Of a DNA stretch of 64,000 nt, positions 53,433-62,849 are shown piece after piece (position 1 is the first letter of the stretch; each line of letters starts with the position of its first letter). The DNA is taken from NCBI RefSeq assembly GCF_014207135.1, contig NZ_JACHCC010000004.1, forward strand, positions 1-64,000, in the 5' to 3' direction. Origin of the DNA: Pedobacter cryoconitis (GTDB lineage Bacteria; Bacteroidota; Bacteroidia; Sphingobacteriales; Sphingobacteriaceae). The position numbers were made by a program, and so were the translations under genes. The notes under the pieces were generated by a model, which saw nothing but the letters and a program-made list of their open reading frames with translations, made no database searches and was not told the origin of the DNA.

Positions 53433-55013
53433 ATGATTCACCCCGAAATAGAAAAACGAAAAACATTTGCCATTATCAGTCACCCGGATGCCGGGAAAAC
53501 GACTTTAACTGAAAAGTTTCTGTTATTTGGCGGAGCCATTAATACGGCCGGTGCGGTAAAACGCAACAAAGCCAATCAAAGCAGCACTTCAGATTTTATG
53601 GAGATTGAGAAACAACGTGGAATTTCCGTTGCCACCTCAGTAATGGGTTTTGAATACAAAGATAAACGCATCAATATCCTGGATACACCGGGTCACAAAG
53701 ATTTCGCAGAAGACACTTACAGAACATTATCCGCAGTAGATAGCGTAATCCTTGTTGTAGACTGTGTAAAAGGTGTAGAGGAACAGACAGAAAAGCTGAT
53801 GGCTGTATGCCGCATGCGAAACACCCCAGTGATTATCTTTATTAATAAGATGGACCGCGAGGGTAAAGATGCCTTTGATCTGCTGGACGAAATTGAAAAC
53901 AAACTCAATATCAGTTTATGCCCCCTTTCCTGGCCAATTGGTCAGGGCCATACCTTTAAGGGAGTATACAGCATTTACAATAAACACCTTAACCTTTTTG
54001 AACCGGACAAAACGAAAATTGCAGATCCTGTAATAGAAGTTAACGATTTAAATGATCCGAACCTCAACAACTTCCTGAAGCCTAAGGAGCTTGAAGGTTT
54101 AAAAGGTGATCTCGAATTAGTTGATGGTGTTTATGGTAAACTTGACCAGAGCATGTACACTGAAGGTTTACTTGCCCCGGTATTCTTTGGCAGTGCGATT
54201 AATAATTTCGGGATTAAAGAACTCCTGGATACCTTTATCAATATCGCACCAAGTCCTAGAAGCAGGGAAGCTGAACAAAGAGAAGTATTAGTAGAAGAGA
54301 AAAACTTCTCAGGATTTGTATTTAAAATCCATGCCAACCTTGATCCTAAACACCGTGACCGTATCGCCTTCTTAAGAATATGTTCAGGAAAATTTGAAAG
54401 GAATAAATTCTACTTCCATACCCGTCAGGGCAAGAAGCTGAAATTCTCCAATCCAATGGATTTCATGGCTAATGAAAAAAGTATAGTAGAAGAGGCCTGG
54501 CCAGGTGATGTTGTCGGATTATACGACAGTGGTAACTTCAAAATCGGAGACACCCTCACTGAAGGTGAACAATTACAATTTAAGGGTATTCCGAGCTTCT
54601 CTCCTGAAATATTTAAAGAAGTTGAGAACAGAGATCCATTGCGCACAAAACAGCTGGAAAAAGGCATACAGCAGCTTACGGAAGAAGGCGTAGCACAGTT
54701 GTTTACTCAACAGCCCGGAAACAGAAAGATCATTGGTGCTGTCGGCGAACTACAGTTTGAAGTAATTGCATTCAGACTCGAGCACGAGTATGGCGCAAAA
54801 GCCCATTTCCGTATGTTAAGCTATAGCAGATCAAACTGGGTAACTTCGACAGATAAAAAGAAACTGGAAGAATTCGTCAAACGTAAACAACAGCATATCG
54901 GAGAAGATAAAGACGGGAACCCCGTATTTCTTGCGGACAATGATTTCATGATCAATATGACCAAAAGAGACTATCCGGATATTGAATTCCACAAAACTTC
55001 TGAATTCAAATAA
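53433..55013 (+). CDS. prfC: Peptide chain release factor 3
   Basis: RF3 is the GTPase that removes RF1/RF2 from the ribosome after termination. The 526-aa protein has G1 HPDAGKTT (residues 17-24), G2 [15 protein letters not shown]3 DTPGHKDF and G4 NKMD, all intact, and the C-terminal RF3 domains ([20 protein letters not shown]). Length is standard. Because prfH is also in this window, the cell appears to have both ordinary recycling and a rescue factor; they are 50 kb apart and not otherwise linked. The homologous translation GTPases EF-G and EF-Tu have different lengths and domain arrangements. Confidence 0.95.
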   Translation: MIHPEIEKRKTFAIISHPDAGKTTLTEKFLLFGGAINTAGAVKRNKANQSSTSDFMEIEKQRGISVATSVMGFEYKDKRINILDTPGHKDFAEDTYRTLSAVDSVILVVDCVKGVEEQTEKLMAVCRMRNTPVIIFINKMDREGKDAFDLLDEIENKLNISLCPLSWPIGQGHTFKGVYSIYNKHLNLFEPDKTKIADPVIEVNDLNDPNLNNFLKPKELEGLKGDLELVDGVYGKLDQSMYTEGLLAPVFFGSAINNFGIKELLDTFINIAPSPRSREAEQREVLVEEKNFSGFVFKIHANLDPKHRDRIAFLRICSGKFERNKFYFHTRQGKKLKFSNPMDFMANEKSIVEEAWPGDVVGLYDSGNFKIGDTLTEGEQLQFKGIPSFSPEIFKEVENRDPLRTKQLEKGIQQLTEEGVAQLFTQQPGNRKIIGAVGELQFEVIAFRLEHEYGAKAHFRMLSYSRSNWVTSTDKKKLEEFVKRKQQHIGEDKDGNPVFLADNDFMINMTKRDYPDIEFHKTSEFK

Positions 55014-55080
55014 AAGAATTCAAAATAAAGACAAAAGACCCGGCAGAGAAACCTGTTAGCGCGTTTCACAATGCTGGCCT

Positions 55081-55121
55081 AATGGCTGAATAACTTAATT
55101 TCAAATAGTTATTCAGCCATT
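55081..55121 (+). terminator. Probable prfC terminator
   Basis: AATGGCTGAATAAC and GTTATTCAGCCATT form a perfect 14-bp stem with a 13-nt loop, followed by TGTTTTTAC. It lies 68 bp past the prfC stop. Confidence 0.75.
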
Positions 55122-55129
55122 TGTTTTTA

Positions 55130-55138
55130 CCCCCCCCC
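55130..55138 (+). repeat. C9 homopolymer tract
   Basis: A run of nine C stands in an otherwise AT-rich region, right after the terminator hairpin. Such tracts are prone to slippage. It lies in no gene. Confidence 0.8.
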
Positions 55139-55541
55139 GGTTTAATTAAGACTACAATACAAATAAGTACACAGGAGTGTTACCATCAATACTTCCTTAT
55201 AAAATTATTCAGATTTAGTTCATGCTTTATTCGATACAAACTGAACATAGTCTTTAACACCTCTGAAAATGGTCTGAACGATGTCTGAACAAGGTATATT
55301 CAGTACACTAATTATCAGCGACTTACAAACGATGATTTTCGATCATATTTTGCATTATAATTGATAAATATCAGGTGAAGGCGAACATAACCCTGCGTCT
55401 TTATCACCCCTGTTTTCGACCAACTGCCCTTTTTATTCTACCAACGCCAGAATATCACGAAAAAGCTCATTATTTTCAGATTCTACTGTTCATCTAGTCG
55501 AATAAGCTATTGGTATAAAACATTTTAGCATGAGATTTTAA

Positions 55542-55572
55542 ATTATTCTATTTGTTTAAGCAAACGAATAAT
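55542..55572. promoter_or_regulatory. Hairpin/inverted repeat abutting a small gene
   Basis: ATTATTC-ta-TTTG pairs with CAAA-c-GAATAAT around TTTAAG, ending one base before the ATG at 55574. It could block translation initiation or be an operator. Confidence 0.5.
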
Positions 55573-55573
55573 C

Positions 55574-55753
55574 ATGAAAAGTCTCTCTAATATTTCGCCT
55601 TTTATACTTTTATTAGTTCCCGTTTTTATGATGATGGGATTGACCCTCACCAATAGTTCAAACCATACCGGACAACGTACAGAGGTTAATTCAAAGACCA
55701 CTGTAAATGCACCCGATGCTTCAGTAAAAACAAACGTATCACTTTCTAAATAA
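55574..55753 (+). CDS. Small single-pass membrane peptide (59 aa)
   Basis: This short open frame encodes 59 residues: a basic start (MKSLSNISP), a hydrophobic stretch FILLLVPVFMMMGLTLT (about residues 10-26), and a polar tail rich in Asn, Thr and Ser with no Cys. Its TAA overlaps the ATG of the ABC ATPase (TAATG), the same coupling seen in other operons here, which supports it as a real gene. It could be an exported peptide, a small transporter subunit or a regulator. No family is recognised, and a lanthipeptide or leader-GG precursor is not supported by the residues. A hairpin sits directly upstream. Confidence 0.6.
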   Translation: MKSLSNISPFILLLVPVFMMMGLTLTNSSNHTGQRTEVNSKTTVNAPDASVKTNVSLSK

Positions 55754-56661
55754 TGGAAAATATAGCCATCCAAACCTGCGGACTTACCTATCATTTCGAC
55801 AAACAGAAAGTCGTAGACAATCTTTCACTTGAAATAGAAAAGGGCAGCATATATGGTTTTCTTGGCCATAACGGCGCAGGTAAGACCACTACGATCAAAA
55901 TTTTATTAAACCTGTTAAAGTCTCCCAGAGACACTGTCTTTATTTTTGGGAAAGAAATCAACAGTCACCGGATTGAAAGTCTGAAAAAAATAGGCTCCTT
56001 AGTGGAACAGCCTGCATTATATGCACACCTTTCCGGCAAGGAAAACCTGATTAACCGCTGTATCCTTTTAAATATTCCAAAAAGTAAAGCTACTGAATTA
56101 CTGGCCATGGTCGGCTTAACAGAAGCCGCAGCTAAAAAAGCTGGTCAGTATTCTCTGGGTATGAAACAGCGCCTGGGTATTGCCTTGGCCTTATTGTCAG
56201 ATCCTGAATTACTCCTGTTGGACGAGCCGACCAACGGACTAGATCCCAATGGTATTATTGAAATTCGTAATCTGATTATCGAACTGGCTTCAAAACATCA
56301 GAAAACGATATTGATTTCAAGCCATTTGCTAAGTGAAATTGAAAAAATGGCGACACATGTAGGAATCATCAATAAAGGGAAGTTGTTATTTCAGGGAACA
56401 ATTGATGAGCTGCATAAATTAAGTAAGCCAATGATAGAAATTGACCTGGACCGGGCAGAAGAAGGCGCTGAATTCTTAAATCAGCACGGCTATAAAGTTC
56501 AGCATGGCAACACTAAACGGATTGGTTTGCATTATACCTCCCCCGAAGAAACCGGAAAAATCAATACCCTTTTAGTACAAAACGGCTTTACAGTAACCCG
56601 CCTGTTCCAGGTAAGAAAAGACCTGGAGAATCTCTTTTTAGACATCACCAAGACTAACTGA
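55753..56661 (+). CDS. ABC transporter ATPase, BcrA/lantibiotic-resistance type
   Basis: The 302-aa protein is an ABC-2 type ATPase with Walker A GHNGAGKTTT (about residue 38), a Q-loop VEQPALYAHLSGKENL, signature YSLGMKQRLGIALALL (about 135), Walker B LLLLDEPTNGLDP and the switch His in SSHLLSEIEK. The C-terminal 90 residues resemble the BcrA/NatA group. It is coupled to the small upstream peptide and followed by a permease 1 bp later. Homologues export or confer resistance to bacitracin and lantibiotics; the substrate here is unknown. Confidence 0.9.
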   Translation: MENIAIQTCGLTYHFDKQKVVDNLSLEIEKGSIYGFLGHNGAGKTTTIKILLNLLKSPRDTVFIFGKEINSHRIESLKKIGSLVEQPALYAHLSGKENLINRCILLNIPKSKATELLAMVGLTEAAAKKAGQYSLGMKQRLGIALALLSDPELLLLDEPTNGLDPNGIIEIRNLIIELASKHQKTILISSHLLSEIEKMATHVGIINKGKLLFQGTIDELHKLSKPMIEIDLDRAEEGAEFLNQHGYKVQHGNTKRIGLHYTSPEETGKINTLLVQNGFTVTRLFQVRKDLENLFLDITKTN

Positions 56662-56662
56662 T

Positions 56663-57445
56663 ATGCAATCATTATACCTTTCTTTTCGTTCAGAATTCTA
56701 CAAATCCAGAAAAACACTAGCCTTTTGGGCGGCAATTCTATTACCCCTGGTTATCTGTGGCCTCGTTACTTTGGGCATCATAACCAATACAGACAAGATC
56801 TTAAAAATGAATCCAGCCCCGCAAATGCTCTGGATGAGTTATATAAGCTCGACAGTCGGTCTTATGGGTATTATTATTCTGCCCTTTTATGTGATCTTCA
56901 TGTCCTTTTCGGTAAATAATATTGAACATAAGAATGATACCTGGAAAAGCTTGTTTTCCCAACCGCTCAACAGATTTTCAATTTATGCCGCGAAATACCT
57001 TTATGCGGTTATTCTGGTTTTTATCTGTCTTTTTCTCTTTGCGGCCCTTACCTACTCATTTGGTTATTTCTTGCATACCCTGAACTCAAAGCTGAGATTT
57101 AACGAATTCGATCCTTTTAAAATCATTTCAGAAACTTACCTCAGGCTATTTATCTCATCAATGGGTATTTTATCTCTGCAGTTTGTCATCAGTCTGATCT
57201 GGAGCGATTTCCTGAAGCCAATGGGCATTGGGTTCATTGGACTCATTATCGGCATGATAACGGCTACTAAAGGCTGGGAATATGCATACCTGATCCCCTA
57301 CAGTCATCCTACACTCACCCTTTCTATCTCCAGAGCTGCTAAAGATGTTCCCTTTATGACCCGGGAACTCTGGTCAAGCCTGATTTATGCCATTGTACTA
57401 TTTATTGCAGGCTATTTTATCGTAGCCAGAAAGAGCGTTAAATAA
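56663..57445 (+). CDS. ABC-2 type permease, lantibiotic-export-like
   Basis: A 260-aa inner-membrane protein with six hydrophobic segments, including FWAAILLPLVICGLVTLGI, LMGIIILPFYVIFMSFSV, YLYAVILVFICLFLFAALTY, FISSMGILSLQFVISLIW, GIGFIGLIIGMITATKG and LIYAIVLFIAGYFIVA. The first helix follows a FYKSRKT start, as in ABC-2 permeases. It is the partner of the ATPase. No third membrane gene or histidine kinase follows; a sensor kinase pair often linked to such transporters is absent. Confidence 0.85.
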   Translation: MQSLYLSFRSEFYKSRKTLAFWAAILLPLVICGLVTLGIITNTDKILKMNPAPQMLWMSYISSTVGLMGIIILPFYVIFMSFSVNNIEHKNDTWKSLFSQPLNRFSIYAAKYLYAVILVFICLFLFAALTYSFGYFLHTLNSKLRFNEFDPFKIISETYLRLFISSMGILSLQFVISLIWSDFLKPMGIGFIGLIIGMITATKGWEYAYLIPYSHPTLTLSISRAAKDVPFMTRELWSSLIYAIVLFIAGYFIVARKSVK

Positions 57446-57448
57446 AAA

Positions 57449-57491
57449 GAGGGTATTCCGATCTGCTCAAACACAGCATCGGGATACCCTC
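57449..57491 (-). terminator. Terminator of the arginine/aminotransferase operon
   Basis: GAGGGTATTCCGAT and ATCGGGATACCCTC pair over 14 bp (one G-T pair). On the minus strand the hairpin is followed by TTTTTATTT. It serves the minus-strand aminotransferase that ends at 57513. Confidence 0.85.
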
Positions 57492-57512
57492 AACAGATAA
57501 AAATCTGTAAAT

Positions 57513-58766
57513 CTATTTCAATTTAGCCAGCGCAGCTTTAACACGCGGGATCATTTCATTGATATCAGTCAAAGAACACGCACCAACAGAAGCACGGAAC
57601 CATGATTTGGTTTCATCCGTACCAAAACAAGAGAATGGTACTAATGCTACCTGCGCCTCTTTGATCAGGTAAGAATTTACATCCGTACTATCTTTCAATA
57701 AATCTCCGTCAGCCGTAGTTTTACCAATATAATCGATTTTAAGTGTCAGATAAATTGCGCCCATTGGCTCAATTGCATCTACAGCAAAGCCTTCGTTTTT
57801 CAATCCGCTGAAGCCTTTATATAAAGCATTCAGGCTATCCTGGATCTGTGCCTTGAATGAAACAAGGAATTCATCTACCTGTACTTTATCTGCAAAATAT
57901 TTACCTACTGCTACCTGTTCAGCTTTAGGTGCCCATGCACCGATATGCGTCAGGAAAGCTTTCATTTTGCCGATTACTTTTTCTGGTCCGAATGCCCATC
58001 CTACACGTACACCTGTACTTGCAAGACATTTAGAGATCCCATCAATATAAATCGTATAATCTTTTAATTCAGGACGTAAACTAACCGGGTTGATATGCTC
58101 TTTTCCAAAAGTAAGTAAAGAGTAAATCTGATCGTACATGATATACAATGGTTTCTCCCCTTCAGCTCTTGATTTGTTTTCTGCAATAACCAGGTCACAG
58201 ATTTCTTCCAGCTGCTGCTGGGTAAACATAGTACCCGTAGGGTTTAACGGAGAACATAAAGCCAATAGAGTCGCACCTTTAAGATGTGGTTTTAACAATT
58301 CTGCAGTAGGCATGAAGTTACTTTCCGCAGTCGTTTCCACAGCAACACCCTGCGCTGAAGAAAGGTGACAGTAGTGATTATTATTCCATGATGGTGCAGG
58401 ATAAATTACTTTATCTCCCGGATCGATCAATGCCAGGTAAGTTGCATAAATTAACGGACGGGAACCACCGGAAACCAATATTTCATTGCTCTTAAAGTCA
58501 AGGTCGTATCTATCCTTTAATACATCTACAATTGTTTCCCTTAAGGCTAAAATACCATCGGCAGGAGGATAATTTGTATGATTATGATTATAAGCTTCAA
58601 CAATTTCAGCCTTCAACCCAGCAGGAATAGGAAAAATTGAAGGATCAAAGTCACCTATAGTTAAATTGGCAATCTTAGCACCTTTGCTCTTCAGCTCATT
58701 GACTTCATTACCAATTTTAATGATTTCTGATCCAATAAGTGAGTTTGCTAATACCGATACATTCAT
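57513..58766 (-). CDS. Class I/II PLP-dependent aminotransferase
   Basis: The 417-aa protein is a fold-type I aminotransferase of the aspartate aminotransferase type: TIGDFDPSIFPIP near the N-terminus, LCSPLNPTGTMFT, the YDQIYSLLTFG region and IDGISKCLASTGVRVGWAFG with the PLP lysine (Lys in SKCLA). A final Arg in WFRASVGACS binds the substrate carboxylate. Its position right after argH, 27 bp away in the same direction, suggests a link to aspartate/glutamate supply for arginine synthesis, which is inference. Confidence 0.88.
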   Translation of the reverse strand: MNVSVLANSLIGSEIIKIGNEVNELKSKGAKIANLTIGDFDPSIFPIPAGLKAEIVEAYNHNHTNYPPADGILALRETIVDVLKDRYDLDFKSNEILVSGGSRPLIYATYLALIDPGDKVIYPAPSWNNNHYCHLSSAQGVAVETTAESNFMPTAELLKPHLKGATLLALCSPLNPTGTMFTQQQLEEICDLVIAENKSRAEGEKPLYIMYDQIYSLLTFGKEHINPVSLRPELKDYTIYIDGISKCLASTGVRVGWAFGPEKVIGKMKAFLTHIGAWAPKAEQVAVGKYFADKVQVDEFLVSFKAQIQDSLNALYKGFSGLKNEGFAVDAIEPMGAIYLTLKIDYIGKTTADGDLLKDSTDVNSYLIKEAQVALVPFSCFGTDETKSWFRASVGACSLTDINEMIPRVKAALAKLK

Positions 58767-58793
58767 GTTCTATAATTTTATTAATGGTTAGAA

Positions 58794-60125
58794 TTAAGCC
58801 AGCAACTGTTGAATAGCTAACTTGGTTTTTTCAAAATTAAACTGGTCGAGAATAGTCTCCATCATCTCTTCTATCTGCGGATTACAAAGATTTCCTATAC
58901 TGCCTTCGTGCGTATGATTCACCTTTACCCCTGGCACAAAGGTACCATTTTCAATCGTCTCTCCTACTATCTGGTAAGCTTCTCTAAAAGGAACTCCCTT
59001 TAAAGCCAGGTCATTAACAACCTCTACACTAAACAAATAATCATATTTTTTATCCGCTAAAATATCTTCTTTGATCGTGATATGATCGAACATATACGCC
59101 GTTATTTCAAGACATTCATTTAAAGATGTTATAGCCGGAAACAGGTTTTCTTTTAACAGTTGCAAATCGCGGTGATATCCTGAAGGCAGATTAGTTGTCA
59201 TCATGGCAATCTCATTAGGCAATGCCTGAATTTTATTACATCTTGAACGGATCAGCTCAAATACGTCCGGGTTCTTTTTATGCGGCATAATACTGGAACC
59301 GGTTGTCAGTTCATCAGGGAACTTGATAAAACCGAAGTTCTGATTGATAAACAAACATACATCCATCGCCATTTTTGCCAGCGTTGCCGCTACAGAAGAC
59401 ATCGCCTGAGCCAATATACGCTCAGTTTTACCTCTGCCCATCTGTGCATAAACCACATTGTAGTTCAGATTGTCGAAACCCAGAAGACTGGTCGTCATAG
59501 TTCTGTTTAATGGAAATGAAGAACCGTAACCCGCAGCCGAACCTAAAGGATTCTTATTACAGATCTTCCAGGCTGCCAGCATCATCTCCATATCATCGAC
59601 CAGGCTCTCGGCATAAGCACCAAACCACAAACCAAATGAAGATGGCATTGCAATCTGTAAATGCGTATAACCAGGTAATAATTTATCTTTATGTGTGTTG
59701 CTCAATGTGATCAGCTGCTGAAACAATACCACCGAATGATGAACCATTTCCTCGATCCTGTCTCTGAAAAATAATTTCAGATCTACTAAAACCTGGTCGT
59801 TACGGGAACGTCCGCTATGGATCTTTTTACCTGCATCCCCGATACGCTGGGTCAATAGCCATTCTACCTGTGAATGCACATCCTCAACCGTATCTTCTAT
59901 CTTAAATTCACCGGTTTCAATTTCCTTGTAAATATTTTTAAGCTCTTTTTGAATTTCTGCCAGCTCAGCTGCTGTCAGTAAACCGATGCTTTCCAGCATC
60001 TCTACATGAGCCAGTGAACCCAGCACATCAAAGGCTGCCATTTGTAAGTCCAGCTCTCTGTCTTTTCCGACAGTGAAACTCTCTATACTTTTATTTACTT
60101 CTATATTTTTTTGCCAGATCTTCAT
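58794..60125 (-). CDS. argH: Argininosuccinate lyase
   Basis: ArgH splits argininosuccinate into arginine and fumarate, the last step of arginine synthesis. The 443-aa protein has the lyase superfamily signature GSSIMPHKKNPD (about residue 276), the KIHSGRSRNDQVLVDLKLF motif and the LPGYTHLQIAMPSSFG segment. Length is standard. It follows the argE-type gene after 42 bp in the same direction. Confidence 0.96.
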   Translation of the reverse strand: MKIWQKNIEVNKSIESFTVGKDRELDLQMAAFDVLGSLAHVEMLESIGLLTAAELAEIQKELKNIYKEIETGEFKIEDTVEDVHSQVEWLLTQRIGDAGKKIHSGRSRNDQVLVDLKLFFRDRIEEMVHHSVVLFQQLITLSNTHKDKLLPGYTHLQIAMPSSFGLWFGAYAESLVDDMEMMLAAWKICNKNPLGSAAGYGSSFPLNRTMTTSLLGFDNLNYNVVYAQMGRGKTERILAQAMSSVAATLAKMAMDVCLFINQNFGFIKFPDELTTGSSIMPHKKNPDVFELIRSRCNKIQALPNEIAMMTTNLPSGYHRDLQLLKENLFPAITSLNECLEITAYMFDHITIKEDILADKKYDYLFSVEVVNDLALKGVPFREAYQIVGETIENGTFVPGVKVNHTHEGSIGNLCNPQIEEMMETILDQFNFEKTKLAIQQLLA

Positions 60126-60167
60126 GTAATTAAATTATAATGCCTCCTCAGAAGCAGATGTTTTGCG

Positions 60168-61235
60168 CTATTTACCGTTAATAACCGGCTTAAGCATCTC
60201 AATATATAGTTCTATTCCTTCAGCTACTTCCTTCACAAATACATATTCATCAGCCATATGTGAACGTGCAGAGTCTCCAGGACCTACTTTCACCGAAGGG
60301 ATACTCAATAAGGCCTGATCAGAGGTTGTCGGAGAACCATAGGTAGTCCTGCCCATAGCGATGCCCGACTGAACCAGTGGATGTCCTTTATCTATGGATG
60401 AAGGTTTTAGCCTTACAGACCGTGGTTTTACCTCACAATCAACATTTGTCCGGATAATCTTAAGCACCTCTTCGTTCGTGTATGCATCCGTTACCCTGAC
60501 GTCTACTGTAAACGTACAGGTAGCCGGAACGACATTATGCTGAGATCCGGCATTGATAATCGTCACTGACATCTTTAAAGGCCCGAATACTTCAGAGACC
60601 TTTGAAAACCGGTAATTTCTGAACCAGTCTATATCCTTCAGTGCTTTATAAATAGCATTGTCACCTTCTTCTCTGGCGGCATGGCCTGCTTTTCCGGTAA
60701 CCGTACAGTCCAGTACCAGCAGTCCTCTTTCGGCAATAGCCAGGTTCATTTCTGTAGGCTCACCTACGATAGCAAATTCCAGCTCTCCAAGATCCGGAAT
60801 AACTAATTCCAACCCGTTATTTCCTGATATCTCTTCTTCAGCTGTAGCAGCCAGACAAATATTGTAGGTCAGCCCTTCCTGTTCATAGAAATAAAGAAAA
60901 GTCGCGATTAGTGAAACCAGGCATCCCCCGGCATCATTACTTCCCAGCCCATATAACTTACCGTCTTCTATTTTAGGCTCATAAGGATCTCTTGTATAAC
61001 CTGAATTTGGTTTTACTGTATCGTGATGTGAATTTAAGAGCAAAGTAGGCTTAGCTGCATCAAAATGCTTATTGTAAGCCCATATATTATTCAGTTTACG
61101 GTGTACTTTAATTTGTCGTTCCTGCAAAAATTGTCCAATCTGATCGGCAGTCTTCTCTTCTTCCTTACTGAAGGATTGAATACTGATCAATTTCTTTAAC
61201 AATTCTAAACTATCCTTTTGCAGCGTCTCTATCAT
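60168..61235 (-). CDS. argE: M20 acylornithine deacetylase, ArgE-like
   Basis: A zinc deacylase of peptidase family M20, 355 aa. It has LLNSHHDTVKPN, LGSNDAGGCLVS, ATAEEEISGNNGLE (catalytic Glu pair), VGEPTEMNLAIAERG and the dimerisation domain (about 170-280) that includes GKAGHAAREEGD. It releases ornithine from N-acetyl- or N-succinyl-ornithine. In Bacteroidota that use an ArgF' carbamoyltransferase the order of steps changes, and the deacylase acts on N-acylcitrulline; a carbamoyltransferase C-terminus lies at the right edge of this window. It starts 2 bp downstream of proC, so it is tightly coupled. Confidence 0.9.
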   Translation of the reverse strand: MIETLQKDSLELLKKLISIQSFSKEEEKTADQIGQFLQERQIKVHRKLNNIWAYNKHFDAAKPTLLLNSHHDTVKPNSGYTRDPYEPKIEDGKLYGLGSNDAGGCLVSLIATFLYFYEQEGLTYNICLAATAEEEISGNNGLELVIPDLGELEFAIVGEPTEMNLAIAERGLLVLDCTVTGKAGHAAREEGDNAIYKALKDIDWFRNYRFSKVSEVFGPLKMSVTIINAGSQHNVVPATCTFTVDVRVTDAYTNEEVLKIIRTNVDCEVKPRSVRLKPSSIDKGHPLVQSGIAMGRTTYGSPTTSDQALLSIPSVKVGPGDSARSHMADEYVFVKEVAEGIELYIEMLKPVINGK

Positions 61236-61237
61236 AA

Positions 61238-62056
61238 TTATTCTTTTGTATATAATGCCCCGGCTTTTACAGCCGAAAGCTTAATGCCTTTAATCAGGGA
61301 TGAACTGAATCCATTATGTTCCATTTCATTCAGGCCCGCAATGGTACATCCCTTTGGCGAAGTTACCTTATCAATTTCCTGCTCAGGATGCGATTGCATT
61401 TGCAGGAGCAGGTCTGCTGCACCTTTAGCCGTTTGAACAGCCATTTTAAGTGCTTCATCAGCATGAAAACCAATCTCTACCCCACCTTGTGAAGCAGCGC
61501 GGATACCACGCAGGAAAAAGGCGATACCACAGGCACAAAGAGCCGTTGCAGCAGTCATCAGATCCTCATTGATTTTAACTACAGCACCAACTGTTTCAAA
61601 CATTCTGGTCACTTCAGTCACATGCGGTGCCGAAGCATTATCCGTAGCCACACAAGTCATTGACTGACCGATAGCAATCGCCGTATTCGGCATCGCCCGG
61701 ATGACTTCCAGTCCTTCACTCAGTTTCTCACGGATTGCTGCACAGCTTACTCCCGAAGCCACAGATATCACTAAATGCCTGTTGACATCTATCGAACCGG
61801 CGATCTGTTCCATTAACTGATTAAGCTGCTGGGGCAGAACAGCAAGAACAATGACATCAGCATTGGCTACTGCTGCTGCATTATCTGTACCGATCATATA
61901 TCCCAGACTGGCAAATCCTGTCAGATGGCTCAATGTCCGCCTGGTCAGGGTAATCTGGTCAGCCTGAACATAATTTGCTTTAACTAATCCTTTTGCCAGT
62001 GAAATTCCAATATTCCCACTGCCGAGGATGGCTATTTTTCCTGTAAACTGTCCCAT
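61238..62056 (-). CDS. proC: Pyrroline-5-carboxylate reductase
   Basis: ProC makes proline from pyrroline-5-carboxylate. The 272-aa protein has the Rossmann motif ILGSGNIGISLAKGL, the VIVLAVLPQQL segment and the signature region DLMTAATALCACGIAFF...GVEIGFHADEALKMAVQTAKG...SPKGCTIAGL. It is one base from argB and two from the argE-type gene, so a proline enzyme sits within an arginine operon. This is a known Bacteroidota arrangement, and it may reflect shared glutamate-derived precursors. Confidence 0.93.
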   Translation of the reverse strand: MGQFTGKIAILGSGNIGISLAKGLVKANYVQADQITLTRRTLSHLTGFASLGYMIGTDNAAAVANADVIVLAVLPQQLNQLMEQIAGSIDVNRHLVISVASGVSCAAIREKLSEGLEVIRAMPNTAIAIGQSMTCVATDNASAPHVTEVTRMFETVGAVVKINEDLMTAATALCACGIAFFLRGIRAASQGGVEIGFHADEALKMAVQTAKGAADLLLQMQSHPEQEIDKVTSPKGCTIAGLNEMEHNGFSSSLIKGIKLSAVKAGALYTKE

Positions 62057-62057
62057 A

Positions 62058-62846
62058 TTAATTTATTAACCGGGTTCCAAAACCCTGTGTATCTATCTGT
62101 GGTAATTCATCGGCCTTGCCAATATAAACAGCTTTGACCCCTTGTCTGATCGCTTCAAATGCATTGTGTAACTTAGGAATCATCCCTCCCGAGACAACAC
62201 CTTCTGCCTGTAGCCGCTCAAAATCATTTCTTTTGATTTCTGAGACCAGCGATTCTTCATCTTCCACATCACGCAGCACTCCTTTTTTTTCAAAACAGTA
62301 AACCAGGCGGGTATCATAAACTGCAGATAGGGCCACAGCCACTGCCGAAGCGATGGTATCTGCATTCGTATTCAGCAACTGCCCCTCACCATTATGCGTA
62401 ATCGCACATAAAACAGGGATCAGTTTACTTTTCAATAAGCTGTCTAAGGTGTCAACCGATACCGATGTATCATCCAGATCACCCACAAAACCAAAGTCTA
62501 TCTCTTTAACCGGACGTTTTACCGCCTGAATTACATTTCCATCAGCGCCACTTAATCCGATGGCATTACATCCTCTGGTTTGTAGCTGAGCGACCATATT
62601 TTTATTGATCAGTCCGGCATAAACCATGGTGACCACCCGAAGGGTTTCAATATCCGTAATCCGCCTGCCATCTACCAGTTTAGGCTCAATTCCCAGGGAA
62701 CTTCCTAATTCTGTTGCTATTTTACCTCCACCATGGATCAGGATCTTTTCGCCGGGCAGGGCTGTAAAATCAATCAGGAACTGATGTAATTTCTCCGAAT
62801 TATCAATTACATTTCCACCAATTTTTATAACCGTTAACTGCTTCAT
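62058..62846 (-). CDS. argB: N-acetylglutamate (or N-succinylglutamate) kinase
   Basis: The 262-aa amino acid kinase has KIGGNVIDN, LIHGGGKIATELG, LVDGRRITDIETLRVV and the LNTNADTIASAVAVAL segment. It phosphorylates N-acylglutamate in arginine synthesis. In Bacteroides fragilis the acyl group is succinyl; which group is used here cannot be seen. It follows the secreted hydrolase gene after 3 bp and precedes proC by 1 bp. Confidence 0.95.
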   Translation of the reverse strand: MKQLTVIKIGGNVIDNSEKLHQFLIDFTALPGEKILIHGGGKIATELGSSLGIEPKLVDGRRITDIETLRVVTMVYAGLINKNMVAQLQTRGCNAIGLSGADGNVIQAVKRPVKEIDFGFVGDLDDTSVSVDTLDSLLKSKLIPVLCAITHNGEGQLLNTNADTIASAVAVALSAVYDTRLVYCFEKKGVLRDVEDEESLVSEIKRNDFERLQAEGVVSGGMIPKLHNAFEAIRQGVKAVYIGKADELPQIDTQGFGTRLIN

Positions 62847-62849
62847 TAT

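Larger units (their letters stand above)
55014..55573. other. 560-bp intergenic region
   Basis: It holds a 14-bp hairpin (55081-55121), a C9 tract, and then about 400 bp of AT-rich sequence with no gene. Two TCTGAAC copies 7 bp apart occur at about 55271-55287. The last 32 bp form a hairpin that ends one base before a small reading frame. Confidence 0.6.

Noticed and set aside
55574..57445. Bacteriocin/lanthipeptide gene cluster
   Set aside because: The 59-aa peptide has no Cys and no double-glycine leader, and no modification enzyme is present; only a transporter resembling lantibiotic ABC systems is seen.
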